From the NCBI RefSeq assembly GCF_002252705.1, contig NZ_NQLA01000008.1, forward strand, positions 1 through 64,000: DNA of 64,000 nucleotides, in the 5' to 3' direction. Source of the stretch: Vulcanococcus limneticus LL (GTDB taxonomy: Bacteria; Cyanobacteriota; Cyanobacteriia; PCC-6307; Cyanobiaceae). The translations under genes were made by a program, and so were the position numbers. Shown here in pieces: positions 52,925 to 63,002 of the stretch (within the stretch, counting starts at the first letter, position 1; each line of letters begins with the position of its first letter). Below the pieces are notes generated by a model, which saw only the letters and a list, made by a program, of their open reading frames with translations, did no database searches and had not been told where the DNA came from.

Positions 52925-54172
52925 ATGGGCAGACCACCCTCCACCAGCTCTTCCCCGCGCTCAACTCACCGCGCAACTCGGCGTTCGACCATCTCCATCC
53001 AGCGCACTTTCCTGGTGATCGCCATCACCAATGGCATCGCGCTGCTCTATCTGATCGTCAGTTCATTCAAGCTCCTGTTCGATCGCAACGCAGGGAGCGA
53101 GAACCACTACGTCACACTGCTATTCAGCCTGGTGCTGTTGATCCTGGCCACCATCTCCGCCAGGATCATCAGCATGAGGGTGGTGCAGCCCCTGGCCCGG
53201 CTCGCCAGGGAGTCCCGGCGGATCGAGGCGGGGGATCCCGAGCTGATGTTGAGCGTGTTCAGCGATGACGAGGTGGGCCGGATGGCCACCGCCTTCAACC
53301 AGGTGCTCAGCACCATGCGCAAGACAATGTTGGAGCTGGAGGCGACGAACCAGCAGCTGCGCAGTGCCCAGCGCCAGATCCACGACTCGATCAGCTACGC
53401 GGCTCTACTGCAGCGGGCGATCCTGCCGCGGCGCCAGCTGCAGGAGGCCTTCGGGGATCAGCACTTCATCCTCTGGCAACCTCGCGACACTGTGGGAGGC
53501 GACTACTACGTCTTCCAATGTGAGGGATCCCGATGCCTGGCAGGCGTGGCCGACTGCGCGGGCCATGGGGTGCCAGGCGCCATGATGACCATGCTGGCCC
53601 GATCTGGCATCGATCGAGCCATCGAGCAGGTGGGCCTCAGCTCGCCCGCCGCGATGTTGACCCGCGTCGATACAACGATGCGGTCCATGCTAGGTGATGC
53701 CCAGCAGTCCCGCGCCATGGCCACCAGCATGGACATGGGCCTCGTGGTTCTCGACAGCACCGCCGACACCCTGCTGTTCGCTGGCGCCAAGATCTCGCTC
53801 TATTGGAGCGATGGCCAGCAGGTGCAGCGGATCAAGGGCGACAACCGCTCCCTCTGTGATCACCGTCCCGGCACCTATCACGACCACGCTGTGCCGCTTC
53901 AGCCAGGATTCACCTACTACCTCAGCACCGATGGATTCCTGGACCAGTCAGGTGGCAGCCATGGCTTCAGCGTCGGCAGTGATCGCTTCGTGTCCTGGGT
54001 GCGCGAACACGCCGGCAAGCCCCTGCAGGAGCAGTCCCGGGCCTTCGCCAACTCGCTCGAGCGCTTCCGGGGTGGGCATCCCCAGCGCGACGACATCACC
54101 ATTCTCTCCTTCCGCTATTGCCCCCAGATCGTGACGACCATGCGCCAATTCGAGACCGTGGAGGTGCCATGA
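52925..54172 (+). CDS. siaA: HAMP-SpoIIE (PP2C-type) phosphatase, SiaA-like
   Basis: About 415 residues. Two membrane helices (about 28-48 and 64-84) flank a short external loop and are followed by a HAMP domain (MRVVQPLARLARESRRIEAGD, about 84-135). A SpoIIE-type phosphatase domain carries GGDYYVFQ, VADCAGHGVPGAMMTML, YLSTDGFLDQ and RDDITILSF metal-site motifs. In Pseudomonas, SiaA dephosphorylates SiaC in response to an external signal to switch on SiaD. ATG 52925 follows GGAG by five bases. The stop overlaps the SiaB start (ATGA). The short sensory loop differs from typical larger SiaA input domains. Confidence 0.85.
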   Translation: MGRPPSTSSSPRSTHRATRRSTISIQRTFLVIAITNGIALLYLIVSSFKLLFDRNAGSENHYVTLLFSLVLLILATISARIISMRVVQPLARLARESRRIEAGDPELMLSVFSDDEVGRMATAFNQVLSTMRKTMLELEATNQQLRSAQRQIHDSISYAALLQRAILPRRQLQEAFGDQHFILWQPRDTVGGDYYVFQCEGSRCLAGVADCAGHGVPGAMMTMLARSGIDRAIEQVGLSSPAAMLTRVDTTMRSMLGDAQQSRAMATSMDMGLVVLDSTADTLLFAGAKISLYWSDGQQVQRIKGDNRSLCDHRPGTYHDHAVPLQPGFTYYLSTDGFLDQSGGSHGFSVGSDRFVSWVREHAGKPLQEQSRAFANSLERFRGGHPQRDDITILSFRYCPQIVTTMRQFETVEVP

Positions 54173-54717
54173 CCGCCACCATCCACAGCCTGTCCACCCT
54201 GCGCCAGTTCTTCAATGCCGAGCGGATCCTGATCTGCTTCAACGGTCCGATTTCCCGCACCCTGATCGGCGAGATCGGCCAGGCCTTGCGCAGCCACATC
54301 GAGGCAAGCCGGACCGATGGTGGCACCGCCATGGATGTGTTCAGTGTCTACATCGAGATGAGTCAGAACATCCGGCATTACGCCAGCGACCGCGGCTACG
54401 GTGACGCAGATTCCTCCGCCACGGTGGTGATCGCCACAACCCCCGAGAACCGCTACGCCGTGTCCTCCGGTAACCTCGTGGAACTCGCCGACGGCCGTGT
54501 CCTGCTCGATCGCGTCAAGGCCCTCGCTGGCCTCGACAAGGCGGCCCTGAAGGTCCTCTACAAACAGCAGCTGCGCCAGCCCCGCGAGGCCCAGCGCAGC
54601 AGTGGCGCCGGCCTGGGCCTGATCGAGATCGCCCGCCGCGCCAGCCAGCCGCTGGAGGTGAGCCTGGAAGAGCAGCACGATGGACGTGGCTTTCTGATCC
54701 TTCGTGCGATTATCTGA
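54169..54717 (+). CDS. siaB: SiaB-family protein kinase
   Basis: A 182-residue GHKL-type kinase. The N-box is visible as FSVYIEMSQNIRHYA and the ATP-lid glycine box as SSGAGLGLIEIARRAS. SiaB phosphorylates SiaC on a threonine, opposing SiaA. The gene overlaps siaA by 4 bp and ends 3 bp before siaC, so stoichiometric expression is likely. The upstream in-frame extension to 54118 lies inside siaA and is not used. Confidence 0.88.
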   Translation: MTATIHSLSTLRQFFNAERILICFNGPISRTLIGEIGQALRSHIEASRTDGGTAMDVFSVYIEMSQNIRHYASDRGYGDADSSATVVIATTPENRYAVSSGNLVELADGRVLLDRVKALAGLDKAALKVLYKQQLRQPREAQRSSGAGLGLIEIARRASQPLEVSLEEQHDGRGFLILRAII

Positions 54718-54720
54718 GCC

Positions 54721-55122
54721 ATGGCTGCCCTTGAAGACACTCGGAACTTCTCGCGCCCCGGCGGCGGCGCCACCCCGGCGATCACGGCCAGCTGGGAGAG
54801 CGGCCTGGTGGTGATTGCTGGCGAGTCCTATCCGGAGAACACATTCGAGATCTTTGATCCCCTGATCTCCTGGGTCGAGACGTTCCTGGCTGATGCCGGG
54901 CGGCGTCTGCAACTTGACCTTCAACTGAATTATCTCAACACCAGCAGCATTCGCGCGATCATCGACGTTTTCGAACTGCTGGAATCAGCCAACAGCGATG
55001 GCAAAGAGGTGCTGGTTCACTGGTTCTATGACCCGCGCAATCCCAGAGCTGCTGAGCTGGGAGAGGAATTCAAGGAAGATTATTCCTTCCCCTTCGCCAT
55101 CCTTGCTGTGAACCCAAGCTGA
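54721..55122 (+). CDS. siaC: SiaC-family regulatory phosphoprotein (DUF1987)
   Basis: A 133-residue protein with the DUF1987 core: VVIAGESYPENTFEIFDPLISWVETFL, then LQLNYLNTSSIRAIIDVFELLE. The threonine in NTSS corresponds to the regulatory phosphorylation site of the family. Unphosphorylated SiaC binds and activates the diguanylate cyclase SiaD. Its stop codon overlaps the siaD start (TGATG). The N-terminal 20 residues are variable. Confidence 0.88.
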   Translation: MAALEDTRNFSRPGGGATPAITASWESGLVVIAGESYPENTFEIFDPLISWVETFLADAGRRLQLDLQLNYLNTSSIRAIIDVFELLESANSDGKEVLVHWFYDPRNPRAAELGEEFKEDYSFPFAILAVNPS

Positions 55123-55931
55123 TGGTGTCTCGGCCAGTAATCACCAGCGAGCTGGAACAGCGCATCCAGCTCCTGTTGGCCGATGAGAGCCATCGGGGCC
55201 ATCCGCTACGGGATGCACTGGAGGAACTCTGGCTGAGTTTGCACACCCACATTGCCGATCTCGAGGCGATCGCCCAGCTTCCCGCAGCATCCCAGGATCA
55301 GTCCGACCTCGCGAAGCGGATCAAGAGGCTCACCCAGCAATTTGAGCGTCAGGTTCGCCAGCTAGAGCGTGTGATCCGCATCTCCGATCGCTACCAGTCC
55401 ACCCTCAAGGACCTCAACGCGACACTGCGACAGGCCTCGACCCACGATTCCCTCACGGGCATCGCCAATCGCTTGCTGGTAGAGGAGCGCTGCCGTCAGG
55501 AAGATGCTCGTGCCGAGCGTAGCGGATCAACCTATTCCCTGGCGGTTCTGGATGTGGACCACTTCAAGATGTTCAACGACTGCTACGGCCATGATGTGGG
55601 CGATCTCGTGCTAAAGCGGCTCGGCGGAACGCTCAAGGCCAGCCTGCGCCAGGGAGATCTCTGTGCCCGCTGGGGTGGTGAAGAGTTTCTGGCCCTTCTC
55701 CCCGACACCTCCCTCAGCGAGGCAGAGCACGTGGTGAACCGTCTGCTTGGCAAGGTCCGCCGGCAGAGAATTGAACACGGCAACAAGGAACTGTCGGTCA
55801 CCGCAAGTGTCGGCGTAGCCGAACATCTGCCCGGCGAGACCTACGAGGAGACCTTTCGCCGGGCCGATCAGGCCCTGCTGGAGGCCAAAAAGCAGGGCCG
55901 CGACCGCTACAGACTGCATCAAGCGACCTGA
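55122..55931 (+). CDS. siaD: SiaD-like diguanylate cyclase
   Basis: A 269-residue cytosolic cyclase. An N-terminal helical/coiled-coil region (about 1-105) serves as SiaC-binding and dimerisation part, followed by a GGDEF domain starting HDSLTGIANR. The active site is RWGGEEF, and an RQGD I-site lies five residues before it, so product inhibition is expected. LDVDHFKMFNDCYGHDVGD is the metal/GTP-binding block. It is the last gene of siaABCD and converges on nrdJ. Confidence 0.9.
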   Translation: MVSRPVITSELEQRIQLLLADESHRGHPLRDALEELWLSLHTHIADLEAIAQLPAASQDQSDLAKRIKRLTQQFERQVRQLERVIRISDRYQSTLKDLNATLRQASTHDSLTGIANRLLVEERCRQEDARAERSGSTYSLAVLDVDHFKMFNDCYGHDVGDLVLKRLGGTLKASLRQGDLCARWGGEEFLALLPDTSLSEAEHVVNRLLGKVRRQRIEHGNKELSVTASVGVAEHLPGETYEETFRRADQALLEAKKQGRDRYRLHQAT

Positions 55932-55936
55932 GCAGG

Positions 55937-55949
55937 CCGCCTGAGGCGG
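55937..55949. terminator. small hairpin between convergent siaD and nrdJ
   Basis: CCGCC-TGA-GGCGG is a 5-bp stem in the 19-bp gap between the two stops, followed by GTTAAC. It is weak as a terminator; listed as the only structure in the gap. Confidence 0.3.
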
Positions 55950-55950
55950 G

Positions 55951-58371
55951 TTAACTCTCCGGCTTGGCCAGGGGCAGCAGGCACTTGTCGGAGTCGCAAC
56001 CGGCGGGGCCGGCCTCCTGCAGTTCGCCACCGTCGTAGCGCTGCAGGGCCTCGAAGAAGTCGGCGGTGCGGCGGCGGGTCGCAACCTCGGCCTGGAGCCG
56101 CGCGTAGGTGGCGGCATCGATGGGCTCGAAGGGCAGACGCGGGAAGGTGGCGTTGGCATCAAAGCGGGCCAGCAGCGCCGCCGAGATGTAGCCCTGACCC
56201 TCATCGATGGCGCGGTGGATGGCCTCGGCCAGGGGCTCGATCTCATGCTCGCGGAACTCCACGGTTGCCGAGGTGTTGTGGGCGGTGTAGTGCTGCTGCA
56301 CCTGCATGTAGAAGTCGAACTGGGCCAGGGCCGAGAAGTTGTTGATCTCCACGGCATCGGCGCCGGGGAGGTTGGCCCAGCTCACTTCGGTCGGGATCTC
56401 CACCAGCCACTCGGTGCAGCGGGGATCGAACGGATCATCCAGCAGGCGTCCCTGCTCGTCCTTGTCGGACTGGCTGGGCACGATGGTGTAGCCGTAGTCC
56501 ATGCAGGCCAGGGCCACCGGATCGTTCTTGCGGAAGGTGATGCGGCGGATGAAACGCTGGGCCTTGGGGGGGTGCCAGCCGGGCGAGGCACCGGTGAGCA
56601 GGCTCTTGGTGCCGGCGGGCTGCACGGTGGTGCAGCGGTTGGGGCGTCGCAGGCCGTGGCGGTCGCAGTATTCCCACACCGCCTGGTTGACGAACTGCTT
56701 CCAACGGCTCAGGTACTCAGCCTCCTTCGCCTTGAAGGCACGGCCCTCCTCGCTGTCGGGGCGACCGGCCTCCCACCACTTGAGCCAGGGGGTGCCGAAG
56801 GCATGCACGAAGAAGTCGAACAGGCCGGTGAAGCTCACGCCCACGATCGGATCCCAGGCGCGGCTCTGGCGATAGCGCTCCACCTCAAAGCGATGGTTGA
56901 GCAGGCAGGCAACCGCCAGGCCACCGGCGGTGAAGGCCTCCTCCTGGGCCACGTGGTCGTCGGGGTCGATGCGGTTGAGGTGGATCTCCGCCAGGTTGCA
57001 GTGGAAGTCGGCGCCGAGAATCTCGCCGCAGGGGTTGAGGCCGTAGCGGCCGAGGCGGTGCTCCAGCTCCGCCGGCTCGATGCCGGGGTGATGCAGCTGT
57101 AGCCAGCGACTCGCCTCCGCCTTGCCCTGGTCCACATAGATGCCGATGAACTCGGAGCGCAGCTCCGGGGTGGGCAACAGGTCTGCGTTGGAGCGGGCGA
57201 TGGCCTCGGGGGCGAACTGGATGGCGCCCTCACCGCTCTGGAACTGCTGGGTGACGGCCTCCAGCACCGTGGCCCGGTCGGGGCGGGTGTGGAAGACGCG
57301 GGTGTGGTTGGCCATGCGCAGGGCATCGCGCTCGGGGTCGATGCGCCAGTTGCCATCGCTGTCCTGCTGCCAGAGGTTCTCCTTGGCACCGGCGGCGGCC
57401 AGATCCTCGGCGGCGAACTGGCGCATGCCGGCGCTGCGGCGGATGTTGCCCGCCACAATCGTGACGGCAGCCTCATCGATCAGCAGACAGCACTCCACCG
57501 AGGTGAGCTGGCGGCCCCGGGCCCGGCCCAGGATCTGGGCCACCCGGCCGTAGAGATCCTTGAGCTTGACAGGGTTGGCCATGCCGCCAAAGCCCTTGAG
57601 AGTTTCGCCCACCGGCCGCACGTCGGAGAGATCCACCGACACCTCGATGGGGGCGCTGGGATCGAAGCGGCCGTCGCTGCTGAGCTCCAGCAGCAGCTGG
57701 TAGCTGTCCACCCAGCCGCGCCGCGTATCACCCACCTTGATGTGAACCCGCTGACCCTCGATCGTGTGGGTGGTGTGATCCTGGCGCAGGGGCGCGGGGG
57801 TGGCACCGATGTCGGTAACGCCGGTGATCAACAGTTCGTTGTGCACCACCGGCAGCCGGTCGATCAGGTGCGGCTCGATGATGGCGCCGGTACCGCAACC
57901 CATCATCGCCAGGTCCATCATCAGCCCGAAGGCCTCCCAATCCACCAGGTTGGTGGAGGTGCAGTTGTAGGCACCGGAGAAGTTGTGCTGCTGCTCAATC
58001 CACTCCGTGCCGCCGATCCACAGCCAGCGGCCGGAGGGCAGGGCCTTCTGCTGCTGCTGCATGCGGCGCAGCAGCTCCACTTCCTGCTGGTTGAGGTGAC
58101 CCAGCTTGCGCAGCCCCTCGAGGTTGCGCTCGGCCACCTCATGCCAACTCTCGCGGCCGTGGGGCGTCTTGCGGGAATAGGTGCGGTAGAAAACCGGGTT
58201 GGCGGCGGGCGCGGTGGCGGGGAAATCCAGGTGGGATCCGATGGAGGGCTGGGCGCGCGCCTGCGGCGTGGCTGGCTGGGCGAAGACCTGCTCAGCGGAT
58301 CCCTGCTCGGCGGCAGCCAGCTCCGTGGTGGCCTGCTCGCGCGGGTCCGGGCGCGTGGGGGTGAGGGTCAC
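55951..58371 (-). CDS. nrdJ: adenosylcobalamin-dependent ribonucleoside-triphosphate reductase (class II)
   Basis: An 806-residue monomeric-type RTPR that makes dNTPs from NTPs using coenzyme B12. Key residues are visible: YNCTSTN (first redox cysteine), LNPCGEILG (thiyl-radical cysteine and catalytic glutamate), FHCNLAEI (second redox cysteine), and a C-terminal shuttle pair CDSDKC. The start is most likely GTG 58371 (VTLTPTRPD); the open frame continues upstream but overlaps the divergent gene's leader. No cobalamin riboswitch is seen upstream. It makes growth B12-dependent unless another reductase exists, matching the B12-controlled transporter at 21 kb. Confidence 0.95.
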   Translation of the reverse strand: MTLTPTRPDPREQATTELAAAEQGSAEQVFAQPATPQARAQPSIGSHLDFPATAPAANPVFYRTYSRKTPHGRESWHEVAERNLEGLRKLGHLNQQEVELLRRMQQQQKALPSGRWLWIGGTEWIEQQHNFSGAYNCTSTNLVDWEAFGLMMDLAMMGCGTGAIIEPHLIDRLPVVHNELLITGVTDIGATPAPLRQDHTTHTIEGQRVHIKVGDTRRGWVDSYQLLLELSSDGRFDPSAPIEVSVDLSDVRPVGETLKGFGGMANPVKLKDLYGRVAQILGRARGRQLTSVECCLLIDEAAVTIVAGNIRRSAGMRQFAAEDLAAAGAKENLWQQDSDGNWRIDPERDALRMANHTRVFHTRPDRATVLEAVTQQFQSGEGAIQFAPEAIARSNADLLPTPELRSEFIGIYVDQGKAEASRWLQLHHPGIEPAELEHRLGRYGLNPCGEILGADFHCNLAEIHLNRIDPDDHVAQEEAFTAGGLAVACLLNHRFEVERYRQSRAWDPIVGVSFTGLFDFFVHAFGTPWLKWWEAGRPDSEEGRAFKAKEAEYLSRWKQFVNQAVWEYCDRHGLRRPNRCTTVQPAGTKSLLTGASPGWHPPKAQRFIRRITFRKNDPVALACMDYGYTIVPSQSDKDEQGRLLDDPFDPRCTEWLVEIPTEVSWANLPGADAVEINNFSALAQFDFYMQVQQHYTAHNTSATVEFREHEIEPLAEAIHRAIDEGQGYISAALLARFDANATFPRLPFEPIDAATYARLQAEVATRRRTADFFEALQRYDGGELQEAGPAGCDSDKCLLPLAKPES

Positions 58372-58486
58372 GGAGGATATCGCCAAGAGTGCGGACACCC
58401 TAACGCCACCAGTGGGGTGCGCAAGGGACTCTCGCCACCAGCCACAGTGCCCCTGACCCAAGTCCCCGCCCCACACGGCGCAGGCC

Positions 58487-59179
58487 ATGGAACGCTGCTG
58501 CGAGCCCGAGCTGATGGACGATGCCCTGCAGGTGCAGGCCTACGCCGAGGCCGATTTCAGCGCCGGTGATCAGGCCGTGGTGGAGCGGATCGCGGAGCTG
58601 TTCCCAGCGGGGCCAGGGCGGCGGGTGGTGGATCTGGGCTGCGGGCCCGGCAACATCAGCTTCCGGCTGGTGGAGCGGTTTGCGGAGGCATCCGTCCTGG
58701 GCCTCGATGGCGCCGCCGCAATGCTGGCGGTGGCCGAGCAGCGGCTGCACCAGTGGCGCCAGGGCCCCGGCGTCGCGCAGCCCGACCGCCTGGCCTTCCG
58801 CCGGGCCCTGCTGCCGCTGGCTCCCGGCGACGCGCGCGAGCTGGCCGGTGGCTTCACGGCGGTGGTGAGCAACAGCCTGCTGCACCACCTCCACGATCCG
58901 CTGGTGCTGTGGCGGGCCGTGGCGAAGCTGGCCGGGCCAGGGGCGACCGTCTATCTCAAGGATCTGCGCCGGCCCTCCAGCCCCGAAGCGGCCCAGGACC
59001 TGCTGGCCCGACACCTGGCCGACGCCCCGCCCGTGCTGCAGCGCGACTATCTGGCTTCGCTGCATGCGGCCTTCGAACCCGGGGAGGTGGCCGATCAACT
59101 GCAGATCACAGGACTGGGGCAGCTCCAGGTGTGCCCACTCGACGATCGCTACCTGGAGGTGTGGGGACGGCTGAGCTGA
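58487..59179 (+). CDS. class I SAM-dependent methyltransferase
   Basis: A 230-residue soluble methyltransferase. Motif I is RRVVDLGCGPGNISFRL, followed by VLGLDGAAAMLAVAE (acidic loop for the SAM ribose) and VVSNSLLHHLHDPL (motif IV region), then a C-terminal QITGLGQLQV strand. The substrate cannot be told; the fold is typical of small-molecule O- or C-methyltransferases. It is divergent from nrdJ (115 bp) and converges on corA with a 13-bp gap. Confidence 0.82.
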   Translation: MERCCEPELMDDALQVQAYAEADFSAGDQAVVERIAELFPAGPGRRVVDLGCGPGNISFRLVERFAEASVLGLDGAAAMLAVAEQRLHQWRQGPGVAQPDRLAFRRALLPLAPGDARELAGGFTAVVSNSLLHHLHDPLVLWRAVAKLAGPGATVYLKDLRRPSSPEAAQDLLARHLADAPPVLQRDYLASLHAAFEPGEVADQLQITGLGQLQVCPLDDRYLEVWGRLS

Positions 59180-59192
59180 GGCGAAGGGCCGC

Positions 59193-60308
59193 TCAGATCC
59201 AGTGGCGACGCCTGAAGTAGGCGAACAGGCCAATGGCGATGGCCACCATCACGACCCAGACAACGAAATAGCCAGGCTGCCATTCGAGCTCAGGCATGTG
59301 CTTGAAATTCATGCCATAGACACCGACGATAAAGGTGAGGGGTATAAAGATTGTAGAGATGATCGTGAGCACCTTCATCACCTCATTCATGCGGTTGCTT
59401 AAACCCGAGAGGTAGGTGTCGTGGAGTGAGGCCAGGACATCACGGGAGGTCTCCACCATGTCGATGACCTGAATAGTGTGGTCATACAGATCACGCCAGA
59501 AGATGATGATGTCCGGACGCAACAGACTGGACTCGCTCTTGCTGATCGCGGCAACCACGTCCCGCAGCGGCCAGACGGCCTTGCGCAGTTTGATCAGGTC
59601 ACTCTTGTAGTGGTGGATCTCCTGGATGTCCCCGGGTCTGGGGCCCATCAGGATGCGCTCATCGAACAGTTCGATCTCATCGCCGATCTGCTCCACGGCC
59701 AGGAAGTAGTGGTCCACCACCGCATCCATCAGGCAGAAGGCCAGGTAGTCGGCCCCCATGCTGCGCACCCGGCCAAGGCCTTTGCGGATGCGAAGGCGCA
59801 CACTGTCGAACACATCACCCTCATCCTCCAGAAAGGAAATCACGTAATTGGGTCCGAGAATCAGGCTGACATGCTCGGCGCCGACACTGCGGCTGGCGCG
59901 GCTGTAGGCCAGCATCTTCAGGGCCACGAAGCAGTAGTCGGGAAGCTCCTCGCACTTGGGCCGCTGACTGGTGTTGACGATGTCCTCGATCGTCATCGGG
60001 TGCAGGCCAAAGCGGCTAGCCAGCGCCTCGATCAGGGCGATGTCGTGAATTCCGTTGACCTGGATCCAGGAGACCGTGGCTGTGCCGCGATGGACGGCAC
60101 AGTCGTCGACGCTCACGTCGTGGGCCTCGTGAACAACGGCCGCATCGAACTCCAGCAGGTCGATGCGGATGCTCTGGCGCTTGCGCTCGCCGATGAACAC
60201 GGCGGTGCCTGGAGCCAGGCCCACCTTGCTGGCGAGCCGGCGACCCGGAACTCCGATGGTGCCTGGCCCGGGCCGCCGCGGGGAACGCGGCAGGTCTGCT
60301 GCTTCCAT
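59193..60308 (-). CDS. corA: CorA-type Mg2+/Co2+ transporter
   Basis: A 371-residue channel protein of the inner membrane. A large cytoplasmic N-terminal domain and the long stalk helix precede two C-terminal membrane helices. The selectivity motif YGMNF lies between them (residue about 337), and the tail ends with the basic RRRHW. The segment HPMTIEDIVNTSQRPK is typical of the family. CorA forms pentamers admitting Mg2+, and also Co2+, which complements the HupE-like importer. No obvious Mg2+ riboswitch is seen in the 170-bp leader. Confidence 0.93.
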   Translation of the reverse strand: MEAADLPRSPRRPGPGTIGVPGRRLASKVGLAPGTAVFIGERKRQSIRIDLLEFDAAVVHEAHDVSVDDCAVHRGTATVSWIQVNGIHDIALIEALASRFGLHPMTIEDIVNTSQRPKCEELPDYCFVALKMLAYSRASRSVGAEHVSLILGPNYVISFLEDEGDVFDSVRLRIRKGLGRVRSMGADYLAFCLMDAVVDHYFLAVEQIGDEIELFDERILMGPRPGDIQEIHHYKSDLIKLRKAVWPLRDVVAAISKSESSLLRPDIIIFWRDLYDHTIQVIDMVETSRDVLASLHDTYLSGLSNRMNEVMKVLTIISTIFIPLTFIVGVYGMNFKHMPELEWQPGYFVVWVVMVAIAIGLFAYFRRRHWI

Positions 60309-60481
60309 CGACTGGCGGCGCCTGGCACCAAGGCTAGGTGGGGCGCTTGATCTGAGCTCCTGGCAGGGGTGAGTCGGCTGGTCTGCCTAGGGGAACGGCG
60401 GGCGGTGCAAGGGAGCGGTGCCGGGGGGCACCACCCCCACACCGCGGGCGCTCCAAACTGGCCTGGAGTGGTTCAGTCCCG

Positions 60482-60898
60482 ATGAGCAGCGCCAGCCCGA
60501 GGGAGTCCCGCCAGCCCCAGTCCCCTGGCCTTCCGGCCGGCAACCCCCTGGTGGGCGGTATCGCCCGGGTGCTGATCGCCCTGGTGTTCGTGCATGCGCT
60601 GGTGGGCAAGCTCAGCGGCTTCGGCGCCGTGGCCGGGAAGATCGCGGCGAAGGGCCTTCCCTTTCCCTCCTTGCTGCTGGGTGCCGCCGTGGTGCTGCTC
60701 ACCATCGGCTCGGCCCTGCTGATCAGCGGCTGGCGCAGCCGGCTCGGGGCGGTGCTGCTGCTGGTGTTCCTGATCCCCACCAGCGTGATCTTCCACGGCG
60801 AAGTGGGCGATCCGCTGCAGCGCATCCAGCTGCTCAAGAACGTGGCGATCATCGGCGGCCTGCTGCTGGTGGCCAACGCCCCAGACGCTCGCCGCTGA
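60482..60898 (+). CDS. DoxX family membrane protein
   Basis: A 138-residue four-helix membrane protein. Hydrophobic segments are at about 26-42 (ARVLIALVFVHALVG), 62-82, 86-104 and 118-132. The pattern VHALVGKLSGFGAVAGKIAAKGLPFPSLLL matches DoxX. DoxX proteins are linked to thiol/redox homeostasis or as accessory membrane subunits; the role here is unknown. prfC begins 54 bp downstream on the same strand. Confidence 0.85.
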   Translation: MSSASPRESRQPQSPGLPAGNPLVGGIARVLIALVFVHALVGKLSGFGAVAGKIAAKGLPFPSLLLGAAVVLLTIGSALLISGWRSRLGAVLLLVFLIPTSVIFHGEVGDPLQRIQLLKNVAIIGGLLLVANAPDARR

Positions 60899-60952
60899 GA
60901 CGGAGCCCAAGGGGCCCCAGAGGCGCTGCGGCTGGCCTGGCAGGCTGGCCCC

Positions 60953-62593
<1,641 letters not shown>

Positions 62594-62673
62594 GCCAGGG
62601 GCCAGGATCCACGGCGGGCACGCGGCTCCGCCAGAATCGTTTGCAACGAAAGGTCACAGCACCTGTCATCCCG

Positions 62674-62952
62674 ATGGCCCGACCTCTCTGGCTCGTTCGG
62701 CCTCGCGCCGACGGCGGCAGCGATTACGTGAGTTTCCAGCCGGCGGCCAGCCGCACCCCTGGCCATGGCGGTAGTGCCATGACCGATCAGCCCGCCACTG
62801 GGCTCGACCAGGTGGAGATGCGCGAGGGCAGCCACCTGCCCCCCCAGATGCCCCTGCTCAAGCGCCGTCAGTGGCTGCCGAGCGATGAGGCCGAACTGCA
62901 GAGCCGTCGCCTGCAGCAGGGTGGCTATCGCCACAGCGAACCGCTGTTCTGA
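62674..62952 (+). CDS. small hypothetical protein
   Basis: A 92-residue frame from ATG 62674 (alternatives: TTG 62641 upstream; ATG at the internal MTDQPATG). The C-terminal part has balanced composition (LLKRRQWLPSDEAELQSRRLQQGGYRH) and looks coding; the N-terminal 35 residues less so. No membrane segment or known domain. It fills an otherwise empty interval between prfC and the CPP1-like gene. Confidence 0.5.
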   Translation: MARPLWLVRPRADGGSDYVSFQPAASRTPGHGGSAMTDQPATGLDQVEMREGSHLPPQMPLLKRRQWLPSDEAELQSRRLQQGGYRHSEPLF

Positions 62953-63002
62953 GCTGCGGCTCCCTACGCTCGGGAGAGCACGCGCTGCCCGAGGGGCCAG
63001 GC

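Noticed and set aside
58372-58486. Cobalamin riboswitch upstream of nrdJ
   Set aside because: The leader was read for the CCGCAACTGTGA core and B12 box; neither is present.
60309-60481. Mg2+ riboswitch upstream of corA
   Set aside because: Only a short GGTGCC-GGGG-GGCACC hairpin (60417-60432) is found; no M-box or Mg-sensor pattern.
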